Positions 1 through 12,519 of a stretch of 64,000 nt of DNA are shown piece by piece. The stretch is from contig JAZBRI010000011.1 in assembly GCA_036874045.1 (NCBI GenBank), positions 10,221,501-10,285,500 on the forward strand, in the 5' to 3' direction. The stretch is from Cymodocea nodosa. Lineage: Eukaryota > Streptophyta > Magnoliopsida > Alismatales > Cymodoceaceae. The notes under the pieces were generated by a model. That model saw only the letters and a list, made by a program, of their open reading frames with translations, was not told where the DNA came from and made no database searches. The position numbers and the translations under genes are program-made. Every line of letters starts with the position of its first letter. Position 1 is the stretch's first letter.

Positions 1-423
1 AGAAGCTGTTTATATGCAACTTATGGCCTATTGAATAAAATTCAAATCAATTGGTTTGATGTTTTTACTTCTCAACTACAGCATATGAGTTCAAAGTTAT
101 TTTATGTTGATGCTATATGTAGAATCCTTGCAAGCCAATTGAAGTTATCCGACTGGCCCTCTGAAACTAAAGGCATGAGAGCATTTAGTGTAAAAGATTT
201 GCAATGATTCTAGGCCATGCATAAACCTCAACAACAACAACAACAACCTGATTGTATAGACCATATACAACAACAACAACAAAGTTATTTAGTTCAAGTA
301 GAATAGCAAACCCAAATACCTTCTGACCTAGATGATGTACTTAATGACATCAGAAATGATATTAGGCATCTAGGAGATAAAATTTGTAATGCTATAAGTG
401 ACATACTTAGGAGGGATCAATAA
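1..423 (+). pseudogene. C-terminal remnant of family A accessory ORF
   Basis: The reading matches the last 140 or so codons of the accessory ORF seen in A2 (ending 37014) and A3 (ending 39090). It includes the block around IQINWFDVF, the SDWPSETKGMRAF block, a glutamine-rich stretch made of CAA runs, and an end near DILRR. In SIRE-type elements this position, between RNase H and the 3' LTR, is where the extra or 'env-like' ORF lies. I see no membrane segment here. The start lies outside the window. Broken remnant. Confidence 0.8.
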
Positions 424-914
424 CTGTTTTTGTTTGTATCTGAATAAAAAATGTAATGTTTGTATTCCTTGTTTGATTCATTGAACAATACATGTTTCTG
501 TAAATGCATTCTATTCTTATTATTGTTTACAGAAAGAGTTGTTGTAAATATATCTCTTACTATATATATATTTTTTGTAATTATCTTTTTGATTAATGAC
601 AAAAAGGGGGAGAAATATTATAAAAAGATGATTATAATTTTAATTGCATATAATATAAAGGGAGATAATATTTATGGTTATTGTAATCTAACAAATGATA
701 ATTAGAGAAATGATACTTATATAATTATTGACATCTGAAAGTTTTATTTCTAAGATGTGAAATTTACACAAACAATAGAAATAAGCTTAAGTGAACTTAA
801 GTCAACAAACTTGTTTGTTGAATTAAAAGTTAACCCAATGAAGGTGCTTTGTTGAGTTAAATATATTTCATAATTGATTTAATATGGTTTTGTCATCATC
901 AAATAGGGGGAGAT
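424..914 (+). other. A1 3' non-coding tail with two purine tracts
   Basis: There is no credible coding region. A first purine tract (AAAAAGGGGGAGAAA) lies at about 601-615 and a second ending in GGGGGAGAT abuts the LTR at 901-914. The second is in the right place to prime plus-strand DNA synthesis. The stretch between is AT-rich and has a TA-rich run near 560. A2 and A3 show the same pair of tracts about 300 bp apart. Confidence 0.75.
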
Positions 915-3900
915 TGTTTAGTATTTTGTTTTGATGATGTGTGTTGAATGAAAGTAATCATATTTGCTCAATTACTATTGCTTGTGAAAGGAAATTAAAA
1001 TCATTAATTAATACAAAAAAAGCTTACTGATATAAATACTTGTCTGTATTGAATCTTAAATTATACTAAGTTAATAACTAGTCGTTTCATTGTATTAATT
1101 TCTCATTTAACTAAACGTTAAGTTAACGTGTGTTTTTATTGAAAAGCATGTGTAGGATCGTATGGCTACATAAAAGGGGGGTGAATTGTGTTTTTCAATA
1201 TTTTCTGATATATAATTGAAACTTTAAAACTCAAAAACAAGTCGAGACATTGTTTTCATAAAATCATTTTTATTCAAGGTTTCAATTACAATATACAATT
1301 CAATTCTCCTCAAAAATTGTAGATGCAATTATATCTCGATACCATGTATCATCTAAACAATTTTATAACTACAAATAGAGAAAACTAATTTGCGGAATTT
1401 AAAACATTTCTCCCTATTTGAGATCTTTCTTCTTCTTTTTTTCTTCTTCTTCTTTTCTTCAGTGATGAATATCTTGTCTTTCTCTACTTCACCGAATTTG
1501 CTTTCTTCTAATACTTTAAATCTTCAGTGACATAAATAATACCTTTTTCTACTTCACTGAATTTTCTTCCACCTAAGAGATTATCCCCAAAGTGGTGTTT
1601 CTGATCCCTGAAAAAGATTTTTCTTTTGGTGTGTAGGGATAACTTGATCCTTGAAAAGATTTTTCATTTTGTGTGTAAGGATAATTTGATTAATGAGAAT
1701 TCTATGCCTTTTATACTATATCTTCATTTCATGCATATCCTTCATGTTTAACAACTACTAGCTTTCCACTTCTTCACGTATTTTCTTTTTCCTTCATCTA
1801 AATACACACGTTCTGACCCACGTTTACATTTCAAATTTTCTTTAATCATCAGTCCTGGATCTCTGAAAAATTTCCTGCAAAATAAACTTTCTCGTCCAAA
1901 AATTTTCCATCAAGTGTAATAAGAAGTCGTTACTTTAATGTTAACTAAACGAGTAACACAAGTATATATATATAACTTAACGTTTCTAACTTAACGAGTT
2001 CCTCATATGTCATGTGACATGACAAATACTTACGCTAACTCAACGAACTAAGTCTGTGGTGTTACACTAACTCAACGAACCAGCTTAACCTTTCTTTCAG
2101 AAGGTTAAACGATAACTCACCGAAAATAGTTTAAGTTTCGGATAGTTATGGTTGTAAGTCTTCGAAAAACTTTAACTCACCGATTCAGCAATAAACAAAT
2201 GTTTTTATAATAAAAATTTTACCACGTGCAAAAATAACAATTTAAGTTTATAATGCTAACCTAACGCATTGCCTTAGTGCTCAATATAGCAACTCAACGT
2301 GTTTAGTTATGTTAACTTAACGAGTTAAACATGTGCACCTCACGTGATACAATACAACATTCGTAACTTATAATTTCACCACGTGTATAACACTAACTTA
2401 ACGAGTTCGTCTCTTCTTTTACTCACTAACTTAACGAGTTCTCACGTGACATATTTTAACCTTTAAGCCTCTAACTTAACAAGTTCTCACATGATCCCTG
2501 TACAAACAAAACTCTAACTTAACGAGTTGTCTAAACGTGCACTGTTCATGATATAGAAGATATAACCTTAAAACATATCATGCTTTTCACTAAAAACACA
2601 CGTTAACTTAACGTTTAGTTAAATGAGAAATTAATGCAACGAAACGACTAGTTATTAACTTTAGATCCAATACAGACAAGTATTTATGTTAGTAAGCTTT
2701 TTCTGTATTAATTAATGATTTTAATTTCTTTCACAAGCAATAGTAATTGAGCAAATATGATTATTTTCATTCAGCACACATCATCAAAACAAAATACTCA
2801 ACAGCATGATATGTTTTAAAGTTATATTTTTTGTATCATATACAGTGCACGTTTGGAAAACTCGCTAAGTTAGAGTTTTAGTCATATAGAGATCACGTGA
2901 GAACTCATTAAGTTAGAGGCTTAAAGGTTAAAATATGTCATGTGAGAACTCGTTAAGTTAGTGAGTAAAAGTTTATACAACTCGTTAAGTTAGTGTTGTA
3001 CACATGGTGAAATTATAAGTTACGAATGTTATATTGTATCACGTGAGGTGCACATGTTTAACTCGTTAAGTTAACATAACTAAATGTGTTGAGTTGCTAT
3101 ATTGAACACTAAGGCAACACGTTAGGTTAGTGTTATAAACTTAAGTTGTTATTTTTGCACGTGGTAAAATTCTTATTATAAAAACATTTGTATATTACTA
3201 GTTCGTTGGGTTAGCATAACACCACGGAGATGGTTCGTTGAGTTAGCTTAACACAATGGAGTTAGTTCGTTGTGTTAGCTACAATACTTGTCATGTGAAT
3301 TGGCACATGAGAAACTCGTTAAGTTGAAAACGTTAAGTTATATATATACTTGTGTTACTCGTTTAGTTAACATTAAAGTAACGACTTCTTATTATACTTG
3401 ATGAAAAATTTTGGACGAGAAAGTTTATTTTGCAGGAAATTTTTCAGAGATCCAGGATTGATGATTAAAGAAAATTTGAAATGTAAATGTGGGTCAGAAC
3501 GTGTGTATTTCGATGAAGGAAAAAGAAAAGACATGAAGAAGTGGAAAACTGGTAGTGATTAAACGTGGAGGATATGCATGAAATGAAGATATAGTATAAA
3601 AGGCATAGAATTCTCGTTGATCAAACTATCCCTACACATTAAATGAAAAATCTTTTCAGGGATCAAACTATCCCTGCACACCAAAAGAAAAATCTTTTCA
3701 AGGATCAAAAACACCTCTTCGAGAAAAATCTCTCACATGGAAGAAAGTTTAGTGAAGCATAAAAAGGTAAGATTTACGACACTGAAGATTTTAAGTATTA
3801 GAAGAAAGCAAATTCAGTAAAGCATAAAAAGACAAGATATTCGTCATTGAAGAATTGCTGAAGAAGAAAGATCTCAAACAGGGAGAAATGTTTTAAATTC

Positions 3901-4146
3901 CGTAAATTAGTTTTGTCTATTTTTAGTTATAAAATTGTATAGATGAAACATGGTATCGAGATATAATTGCATCTACAATTTTTAAAGAGAATTGAATTGT
4001 ATATTGTAAATGAAACCTTGAATAAAAATGATTTTATGAAAACAATGTCTCAACTTGTTTTTGAGTTTTAAAGTTTCAATTATATTTCAGAAAATATTGA
4101 AAAAAACACAATTCACCCCCCTCTTGTGTAGCCATACGATCCTACA
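915..4146 (+). repeat. A1 3' LTR, split by a solo LTR
   Basis: The LTR starts TGTTTAGTATTTTG and ends at CCTACA. It is in two parts, 915-1150 and 2804-4146, separated by an inverted solo LTR. With the insert and one GCATG repeat removed it is about 1.57 kb, like the other family A LTRs (1544-1751 bp). The distal part (2840-3370) carries repeated CTCGTTAAGTTAG motifs with CACGTG-like boxes. Further on is a GAAGAAG-rich, transcript-like region leading to the conserved end near TTCACCCCCCTCTTGTGTAG. Confidence 0.88.
1151..2803 (-). mobile_element. Inverted solo LTR of family A inside A1's LTR
   Basis: On the + strand it begins TGTAGGATCGTATGG and ends AATACTCAACA, the exact reverse of the other family A LTR ends. 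It is flanked by a perfect 5-bp repeat GCATG (1146-1150 and 2804-2808). No internal region is present, so it is a solo LTR, 1653 bp long, left by recombination between the two LTRs of a former full element. It carries the variant U3 cassette with AACTCACCGAAA/TTTCGGATAGTTA motifs (about 2085-2185) that is missing from the LTRs of A3, A4 and A5. Confidence 0.92.
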
Positions 4147-4325
4147 TATAACATAAACAAAATTAACATACCTACTTTACACCCTCATGGAGTTAGGTCA
4201 TAACTCAACAGACTAAGTTCATTGAGTTAAGTAATAACTCTACGATACTACTAACTATAATTAAACTTACATTTTCTTTTTTTCCTGCTTACTATATTAT
4301 ACATAGTTACTTCAATTATACTGTT
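4147..4325 (-). other. G1 spacer downstream of capsid ORF, with GAGTTA/TAACTC palindromes
   Basis: Non-coding. It aligns in reverse with 17589-17715 of G2, including the run of paired motifs at about 4190-4250 where TAACTCAACAGAC and TCATTGAGTTA face each other. In G2 the same spacer is followed by the F-box gene. In G1 the equivalent position is cut off by A1. Confidence 0.7.
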
Positions 4326-5672
4326 TCATTCAACTACCTTACCAAAGGAGGTATCAATTTCATTAACAATTCTATTGATATGATTAGGTATTGCTTGCAT
4401 TGGCAATCCTCCAATAGGTTTAACTTTCATTGATTGTTTTTGTCTAGGGGTATATTTCTATTTATATTTTGATTTTGAATTGTAGCATTTCCAAATACAA
4501 GATCTAGACGATTGTTTAATTGTTGGATTATCTTTTCTAATTTCTCTATTCTAGATCCTTGTTCAATTAAAGCTTCATAACTTATATTTTTGTCATTTAT
4601 ATTTTCTCCTCCTTGAAAATTGTTGTTTCTCTAAGATAAATTTGGTTGATTTCTCCAATTAGGGTTATAAGAATTTCCAAAGTTATCTTTTTGGTTTCTA
4701 GCATAAATAATATCTAAATCATTAACGTTTGCATTCTTTTCTGCTAGCTTTTGATTTAATGATAACTCTTCTATTTTCTTTGTTAACTCAGTTAATTTAA
4801 CTTCAAGCATAGTGCTTGAATCTATTTCATGCATTCCCTTTGGCAATATTCTTTTATCTGTAATAGCTTCAATTGAGTTTTCCCACTGTGCAGTTCTTTT
4901 TGCAATATTTTCTAAATATGCCCATGCTTCTTCACTTCACAGTTTTAAAAATCCATTCTGACAAGTAGATTCTAATAAAGATTTCGTTGAAACATCTATG
5001 CCATCATAAATTATACCTATTAATTGTGCATTACTCATTGCATGATGTGGACATTGAGTCAGTAAATCTTTAAATCTTTTAAAATATTTCCAAAATGATT
5101 CTCCTTGTTTTTGGCTACACATTAATATTTCCCTTCTTTTTAATCATTTGATGTGTTGGATAATATTTTTCCAGAAAAACAAAGCAAAATTCAATCCATG
5201 TAGAAATTGAATCAGGCAATAGAGTATATAACCATCTCTTAGCTGTGTCTTTTAAAGCAAAAGGGATATATTTAAGTTTAATAGCATTAATACTCATGTT
5301 CGACATTTTCATTATTTGACAAACTTCGTTAAATTCTCTAAGGCAATAATAGGCATCCTCTCTTTCTAATCCATGAAAATGTGGCAATTGACTAATATAA
5401 TTAGATTTCAGTTCAAACCTATCTCCCTCAAAGTTTAGCAATCGAATACATGAATGTTTATCAACTAATTCAGGATACAGAATTTCCCCTAATAGTTTCT
5501 CTACTAGAGCAACCATATCTTCATTCTCTTTTAAAGAAAGGTTAGCTACACACTTAAGGATTTCGTTAAAGTCTAATTCAGAAAATACTTTAGTACGTCT
5601 CTATGTTGAAGAATCTTGTGTAGGTGTTCTTACTAGTCGTTTAGTGCTAGGAGAACGAATCCATGTGCTCAT
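4326..5672 (-). pseudogene. G1 capsid-type gag remnant (Retrotrans_gag family)
   Basis: The remnant carries the Retrotrans_gag landmarks of Athila-like gag: FELKSNYISQLPHFHGLERE, then AKRWLYTLLPDS, a FLEKYYPTHQ block, SFWKYFKRFKDLLTQCPHH, and downstream a YNPNWRN block. This protein would form the particle shell. The start is set by the ATG whose reading begins MSTW, shared with G2. Total length is about 450 codons. No zinc knuckle is seen between the coiled-coil-like KLTELTKKIEELSLNQ stretch and YNPNWRN, where Athila gags usually have one. It lies 3' of the accessory ORF, not next to the 5' LTR. Broken, with a few breaks. Confidence 0.85.
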
Positions 5673-6632
5673 AAACTCTTAACATAAAGTAAAATAGTAG
5701 AAGATTAATTACATACCAGTCTGAAGCTTTATACTCAGTAAATAGTTGTTGATGGATGAAGTTGAATCAGCTACTTCTCCTTCCAGTTCCCCAACGAAGT
5801 TTCTTTTCTTTCAAAAGTGCTGGTAACTTGTAAATAACATTTTGTTCTATATTTATAATGCACGTCCATAAAGCAAATGAATCTCGTTGCAAGAATATGT
5901 CTTGTAACGTGTAGTGTAGTTCCTATTTTTATGGGTATGTGTGTCACTTCTAATTTCAAATTTTAATAACCGCTAGATCTACGAAGTTTCGTTTGTGGCT
6001 AAAAGAATAACTGTTTAGCTTAATCCACGAACTAACCTCGTTGAGTTACAGTTAACTCAACGGACAAGCTTCAATTACTGTTACTAACTCCACGGACTAA
6101 CTTCGTTGAGTTATAGATAACTCAATGGAGTGACCTTATATTATATTATTGACCTCGTGGAGTTAAGGTTAACTCAACAAACTTACTTTGTTGAGTTAAT
6201 ACTTAGCAACTTCTAAGCTTACTCCTCGTATTAACTTCTATATTTTTCTCTCCTGCATTCTATTAACTTAAATAAAGTTAAATACATGTCATTAAACTTA
6301 TTTGAATTTGAACATTATATAAATATTTAACTTACAGTTCATTTCATATTATGTAGAATTTATATTTTACTCTACAACATGCAAATATTTTCAGCATTAA
6401 TCAGTTATCTTGCATTTAATCCTGTCATTCATAAAATTTGTATATATTTTAAACAATCTTGCATCTTGTTCAAACAATTATATAATATTCAAGATAATTC
6501 ATCCATTACATCATTCTCCAATACTAATACAAAAACATCTGAATAACATAGATTCATTTATATGAATAATTTACATTACAATCAATCAGATATTTTTCAT
6601 ACAAATATATATAAGTATACGAACAATACAAT
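5673..6632 (-). other. G1 spacer between accessory ORF and capsid ORF
   Basis: About 960 bp without coding content, aligned in reverse with 15304-16244 of G2. The part at about 6008-6215 holds at least three hairpin-forming pairs of the type CGTTGAGTTA...TAACTCAACG, with variants carrying CTCCACGGAC or CTCGTGGAG. The rest is AT-rich and shows nothing recognisable. Its position between two ORFs would suit a leader or internal promoter for the downstream capsid ORF, but that is inference. Confidence 0.7.
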
Positions 6633-8870
6633 TTAATCTTTTCTCCTAAGTTCATCTACTTCCTTCTAGAGTCTTTCTACTTGTTGCTCTAATTGGTTAA
6701 TCCTTTCTATAGCTCCTATAACTCCTCTAGAAGGTTTAGCAATCTCTGCAACAGCATAATTTCTGTACTCTTTAACTGAAATGGTTCTAGATCTTATCCT
6801 TTTGGATGCCTATTTAGTGAAATCAACACAGTCCACCATTAGTAGTGGAATCAGATCTCCATAAAATAATTTCTTCTTCATTGTTCTCAGCTAGGAGATA
6901 AAAACTATAGACAAATTTATCTGAATCCTGTTCACAACTACATATGTGGCCCATTTGACCAATTGACCTAGTTCTATATCATGGCCTTGTCATTGGTAGA
7001 CATTCTTAATCAAAATGTTAGCTATTATGTGTGCTTTACCTTTTAATTGCTTTAGTCTATTTAATAATGGCACACCAGGATTGATAGCTAAACAATCCTT
7101 TATGATCTGTTCTGTCCACTCGACTGCAATTGTGCTTTCCAGAATTTCTAGTCCTTCATTCTTCAATCTTAGAATGTTATGGAGAAGCTCTAGTGTTATC
7201 TATACATTAGCTTCCTCCACATTAGAAATTAATCCTCCTTCTCCTTCTCTTAAGTTTGCATAAAAGTAAGGTACTAGATTTTCATACACTGCATGCCCTC
7301 TTTCTTAAGAAATAAACTGCAGTAGACCTTGGAACTCAAATAAATCTTTGGTTTCTTGCATTCTGTCCCAATTTACTAGTCTACTGTAAATGACATCACA
7401 ACCCCTTATCTCTTGGTATTTATTATGAGCTTCCTAACTCCAAAAGTATACTTCATTTAGAACTGTTGTTTTAGTCGGGTTAGGAATGTGAATTTGTTGC
7501 TTTAGAGGGGTTTGTTCTTGAACTTCCTCTTCCATATGCTAAACTTGAACTTGCTAAAAATGCTCCACAGATTCCTGTATTTTTGCTTCTGCTTTTGTCT
7601 ATGGTGGTGAGCTGGCAGAACTCTCCATTCTGTCTTGAATACTGTCCAAAATTTGCTAAAGAGTTCTTTGCTCTTTAGTGGAATCTATCAAGTCATCTCT
7701 TTCCATATGTAATTGTTCAGCTTCTTGTTCATTTTCTTCTTTTTCTTCACTACCAATCTCCAATGTCATGGTTTTTTCTAATTCTGTGGTAGATTGGGAT
7801 GGAGTTACGAGTAAATCAGCTTCCACCCTAATTTCTATTTCTTTTGCTTGTACTGGTTGCATACTAGTTTCAGCTTATTTTTCTTCTTCTCTTTGCTCTT
7901 GCTATTGCTGCTCCTACTCCTCTTCAAAATCGGATAGCAGGTTTTCAAAAATCGACTCTACAGGCCCTATTGATCTTGGTATTTCAGATTTAATCTCCTC
8001 TTGATATTCAAGCACTATCTCTTTTCCTTTCCTTCTTTTAATTAATTGTGTCTAGTCTTCCTCTTCTTCTTCTGAGATTAAATCTACAAAAATGGGCTCT
8101 ACAGGCCTTTGAGCCATAGGTATTGGCTCTTCCTGTTTAACTTTTTCTATAAGTTCTGGCCTCGAAGGACCAGCTTTAGCTTCTTTTGCAGTAGGTCTGG
8201 TAGTAGCTTCTTGATGTTGTTCCACTTTGATTTTATATTGAGCTTTCAACTTTTCTATAGCCTTCTTTTTGCACCGTGCATCAAACACCAAATGTGCTAT
8301 AGCTACTGCCAATTCTTCTAGTTCTCCTTGGTCTTTTCCTATTTTAACTAGTTCTTGAAATTCTCTTCTTTCTTCCTCAGTAGAAGGCCCCAAAATTGCT
8401 GCTCTTTCTAATGGCCTTGGTTGTGGAAATGAAGGTCCTAACTATTGTTCATCAAGAACAAGTCTTTCAGCAGTTAGTTCCTCTTATTCTTCAGTTACCT
8501 CTTCTTCATTTTCTTTCTTTTGTTGTTCCCACCTAATTTCTCCCCTTGCACAACCAGCAATGCGCCTTTTGAACCATAGTCGAGACTTACGTTGGATTAG
8601 TTCTTGGGCAATTTCATTATTTGGCTTGATTCTTCTCTCTCTACTTACAACAACTTCCGTAGCAACTTTGATTCTAGTTTCCATTATCTGAGGTATTTGT
8701 ATACCCAAATCTACTAACACTTTCCTCTAGTAGAAAAGGTCAAATTCTACCTTTTGTAGCTCTTTTTCCCTCGTTGTATTCCTAATTTTCTACCTCGTGT
8801 GCCATTCCTTTGAATCTTTAAGAAATTCTGATGTGTCAACTGCATTTTCCCAGAACTTGGGTGCCATCTT
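6633..8870 (-). pseudogene. G1 accessory ORF remnant (plant transposon-protein type)
   Basis: On the minus strand it shows a charged N-terminal part, a very acidic glutamate-rich middle (blocks such as DLISEEEEED and long E/Q runs), and a C-terminal domain matching the better-read copy in G2 (13070-15303). That domain resembles the 'putative plant transposon protein' family. Function is unknown. I see no signal peptide or membrane segment, so it is not a recognisable envelope. The first few codons lie at 23676-23686, across the LTR B insertion. Heavily decayed, with more than ten breaks. Confidence 0.75.
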
Positions 8871-9174
8871 TATAAGATCGTTTGTATCACAAGAGGAGGG
8901 TGAATTGTGTCTTTAGTAATTAAAATACCAGTAGATAAAACAAGAGCACAAAACACTCGTAAATGAAATTCTATTCTTTATAATATTTAAAGACAGAATT
9001 TATAATATCTTTTCAACTCAATTCCCTTCTTGAAGGTTTTGATACAATAATATCTGATATACAATTCAAATAGAAAAATGAAGTTCTTATTCAAAACTAA
9101 TTTCGAATTGTATAAAACCTGATCTTTATGTACACAGCTTCTTTCCTTCTCTTTGCTCAACTTCTATATCTCTT

Positions 9175-11211
9175 TGTTTAGAATGAAAAAGTGCATAATA
9201 TTAACGTTTAAATGATGGTTAATTGCATAATATTTAACTTATCATATGAGAATTAAGTCATTATGTTATAATTACACTGTTACATGTTTTAATTAAAGAA
9301 TCTACTTAATTTCGGTGAATTAATGTTAATTTAGTACATTTCTGAACTGTCGATAAGTTGCAGGCCGTGAAATTCTTAAGTATCAAAATTTTCTGATATT
9401 TCGAAATGTTATGTTTAACATACCAAACATATTTCGGACAATTATGTTTAACATACCAAACATGTATCGGATAGTTATGTTTAAATTGCCGAATAGTTAT
9501 GCTTTAAAAGAATATTTTATTATTTCTTGAAGTACACATGTCGAAACCATAATGCATGTCTTAAGTGAACTTTCGGTGAGTTATCTATAACTATCCGAAA
9601 TTACAGCTGGGCATCGGATAGTTATATGTGTAACTCTTCGAAATCTACTTTTATTTATAAAATAGCTGTGGACACGTGTCATGTTCTAGGAAAGTGACTT
9701 AAGTGGATTTTCGGTGAGTTATCTCTAACTATCCGAAAATGCATCTGAGCATCGGATAGTTAAGTTTGTAAGTATCCAAAATGCACCTGAGCATTGGATA
9801 GTTAAATTTATGCATGTGTTTTATAGTTAAATAAACGAGGTAAGTCTGTTGAGTTATTTGTAACTCCATGGACTATTTATTTTCTAATATGCTACTATAG
9901 CAGATGTAGAAACAGGACAGTTGGAAGGAAAAACAACGATCGCACGTATCGCGCAGGGAGAAGAAATCACTGTCGTTGATATGAATGAAGGAAATCCAAC
10001 CGACCATTCAAGCAGAAGCAGTTACCACTAAAGAAATATAAAAGAAAAAAAGAGAAAAAGAAGAGGGTGTGATCGATGGGTATGGCTAGTGTGTACAGAG
10101 GAGGAGCACCGAGCTTTCTGCAGATAGTGTCGGCAATTCTCTGAAGTACCACACCAACCATTATCACCACCACATTATCACCACCTTATCACCAACCATC
10201 GGAGGTCTGTGAGGATACTTTCTTGATGTCGGGTTGATTCCGAGCCAAACACAATGCCTAACAACCACTGTGAGGAGTGATCGCGTCGTGGGAAGGGAAG
10301 CCATTTTCACCAAGCGCCGACTCATATTTCAGGAGATCGTAAAGCTCCTAGCCTTGGTTTCGGGTTGATGCCTGTATGCTAAAGAGGAGATCATCTTGCA
10401 ATTCTAGACTCGCGATTCTATATGGAGAGGAGACAGAATTGTAAGTGGTTTAATTTTCAATAGTGTAATTGCATCGCATGTAGTGATAGAAGTATTTACT
10501 ATTGACTGAGATTACTTTACATTTCACCTTTCGCCCATTTCCATGTTCATATTAAAACAAAAATACCAAAAACAACTTATCTGTGTTTGTATTTTGTATT
10601 TGAGTGTTGTGTTGTTTGTTTTGTATCGTGTTTAATGTTATCTTTGTCAGTGTTGTGATTGTTTTATGTTTGCTTTAGTTTTATAGTTTACTGAAATTGG
10701 TTCATTCAAAAGACTTAAAAATTTTAATGGTTACTGTTTGAATTATCTGAATGTTAGTATGCTTAATGATAAATCGAGTGTTTACTAACATTAAAGAGCT
10801 TAATTGATGTTATTTGCAATCTGTGGAACCACCCAATGGTTGGCGGAATTCCTTTGTAAATAGCAATATTAAATAGGAAATGCAGTCTCGTGGAGTTAAC
10901 TTAAGTCCACGAGGTTAGTCCGTTGAGTTAGCCATAACTCAACGAACTTTGTCCATTAAGATAACTGTAACTCAATGGAGAGCTTATTGAATATATAAAT
11001 TTGATTATTAAAAAATGGAACAGTTCTCAATTCTTAAGCAATTCTCTATGGGATCGACTTATACTTGCACACTAATATAATAGACACTGTGCACTTGCAG
11101 TTAAAACACAAATTAGAATTAATATCTTATTTGTGTGAAAGGTTGTTTGTTTTCTTCTAAAAAAAGAATAGGCATAAAGATAAATTAACTAAGTAAAAAC
11201 AGAAGTTAATA
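9175..11211 (+). repeat. G2 5' LTR
   Basis: It starts TGTTTAGAATGAAAA, as does the 3' copy at 20719, and ends near GAAGTTAATA, where the 3' copy has GAAGTTAACA. It is about 2.04 kb. The first 700 bp carry several pairs of TCGGTGAGTTA and TAACTATCCGAAA motifs (about 9355-9800). The last 350 bp carry CGTTGAGTTA/TAACTCAACG pairs (about 10885-10985). An AT-rich, purine-rich stretch near 10020-10065 precedes the more GC-rich, transcript-like part at 10070-10450. A segment of about 36 bp near 9395-9470 is doubled here but single in the 3' LTR. Confidence 0.88.
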
Positions 11212-12519
11212 ATACCTTGGTATGCAGACATAGTTAATTACTTAGTTACTGGTTCAACACCTAAGGATTGGAATAGACAGGATAAGAAATTATTTTTCTC
11301 AAGAGTAAAATATTACTATTGGGAAGACCCATACTTATTTAAGAAATGTCCTGATCTGGTTTTAAGGAGGTGTGTTCCAGAAACTAAATATCAAAGCATA
11401 TTGTCTTTCTATCATGACCAAGCTTGTGGAGGGCATTTTGGTTCAGGGAAAACTACTGCGAAAATTCTGCAATGTGGATTTTATTGGCCAACACTATTCA
11501 AAGATGCTCATAAATATTGCTTAAGTTGTTTAAGATGTCAACAAATAGGAAGAATATCAAAGAGGAATATGATGCCTCTTAATCCTATTGTTGAAGTTGA
11601 AATCTTTGATGTGTGGAGAATAGATTTTATGGGTCTATTTCCTATGTCTAATCAATTTAATTACATGTTGTTGGGGGTGGATTATGTATCTAAATGGATA
11701 AAAGCTATTCCTAAAAAAACTAATGACAACAAAGTGGTAATACAATTTATAAGAACTAATATATTTGGCAGATTTAGAATACCTAAAGCTATTATCAGTG
11801 ATAGAGTAACTCATTTCTATAATAGAAGTTTTGAAGCCTTAATGAAGAAATATGGAGTAAAGCACAAAATTGCAACATCATATCATCCGCAAACAAGTGG
11901 ACAAGTAGAAAGTGCAAACAAACAAATTAAGTTAATCTTAGAAAAAGTAGTAAATCCTACTAGAAAAGATTGGGCTAATAGATTGATAGATGCACTTTGG
12001 GCTTATAGAATTGCTTATAAGACAAGCTTAGGTATGTCACCTTTTAGGCTAGTATATGGAAAAAGTTGTCATTTACCTGTTGAAATAGAACATAAAGCTT
12101 ATTGGGCATTAAAAACTTTGAATACTAATTTAAATCAAGGTTTTGAAAATAGAAAAATGCAATTAATTGAATTAGAAGAATTTAGAAATGAAGCTTATTC
12201 GAAGACTGTAAGAGAAAAAGAGAAAATGAAATTCTAGCATGATAGGAAAATTATCCCAAAAAGCTTTGAAATATGACAAGAAGTATATCTTTAGATGGCT
12301 AGACTCCATAACCATCTAGGAAAATAAAGATCTAGATGGGCAGGACCTTACATAGTTCGAAATATTTATCCTTATGGAGCTATTGAGATTGAAAATCCTA
12401 AAAGTCATAATATATTTAAAGTAAATGGACAAAGACTTAGACCTATTCTAAAAACACCAAAAAGCTCATTTGGAATTATAGAAGAAGTTAGAGTAGAGGA
12501 CTACTCGAGCTTTACTTAG
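11212..12519 (+). pseudogene. G2 integrase remnant, Athila lineage
   Basis: Upstream is the end of the RNase H/integrase linker (WYADIVNYLVTGSTPKDWN-type reading), then the zinc-binding part with CGGHFGSGKT, YWPTLFKDAHKYC and CLRCQQIGRISKRN. The catalytic core follows: DVWRIDFMG, DYVSKWIKA, a YHPQTSGQVES block, and the C-terminal FRLVYGKSCHLPVEIEHKAYWA block. These are hallmarks of the Athila branch. The enzyme would insert the cDNA into the genome. The upstream pol parts are absent in this copy. Broken, with several breaks, although 278 codons remain open at 11401-12237. Confidence 0.9.

Larger units (their letters stand above)
1..4146 (+). mobile_element. A1: 3' part of a SIRE-like Ty1/copia element (family A)
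   Basis: This is the 3' end of a family A element whose 5' part lies before the window. In order it shows the end of the accessory ORF, a non-coding tail with purine tracts, and a 3' LTR interrupted by a solo LTR. The LTR ends in CCTACA and is followed by sequence that aligns with the spacer after the capsid ORF of the Athila-like copy G2, so A1 is inserted in the reverse-oriented copy G1. The expected right target repeat would be TATAA at 4147-4151; its partner is outside the window. Family assignment rests on near-identity with A2-A5, whose gag-pol is SIRE-like. Broken, with a few breaks in the visible coding part. Confidence 0.88.

Noticed and set aside
460-705. ORFs in the A1/A3 3' tails (460-705 + and 38853-39053 -)
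   Set aside because: They overlap purine tracts and AT-repeat runs, and the two copies do not keep the same protein throughout.
8871-9174. Assigning this LTR piece to family A
   Set aside because: Only the terminal region resembles family A. The body and the far end (22710-23675) differ, so it is kept as a separate family B.
9967-10173. Small reverse-strand ORF in the G2 LTR (also 21479-21661 and 30240-30452)
   Set aside because: They are antisense readings of the transcript-like part of the family G LTR, with no protein similarity recognised.
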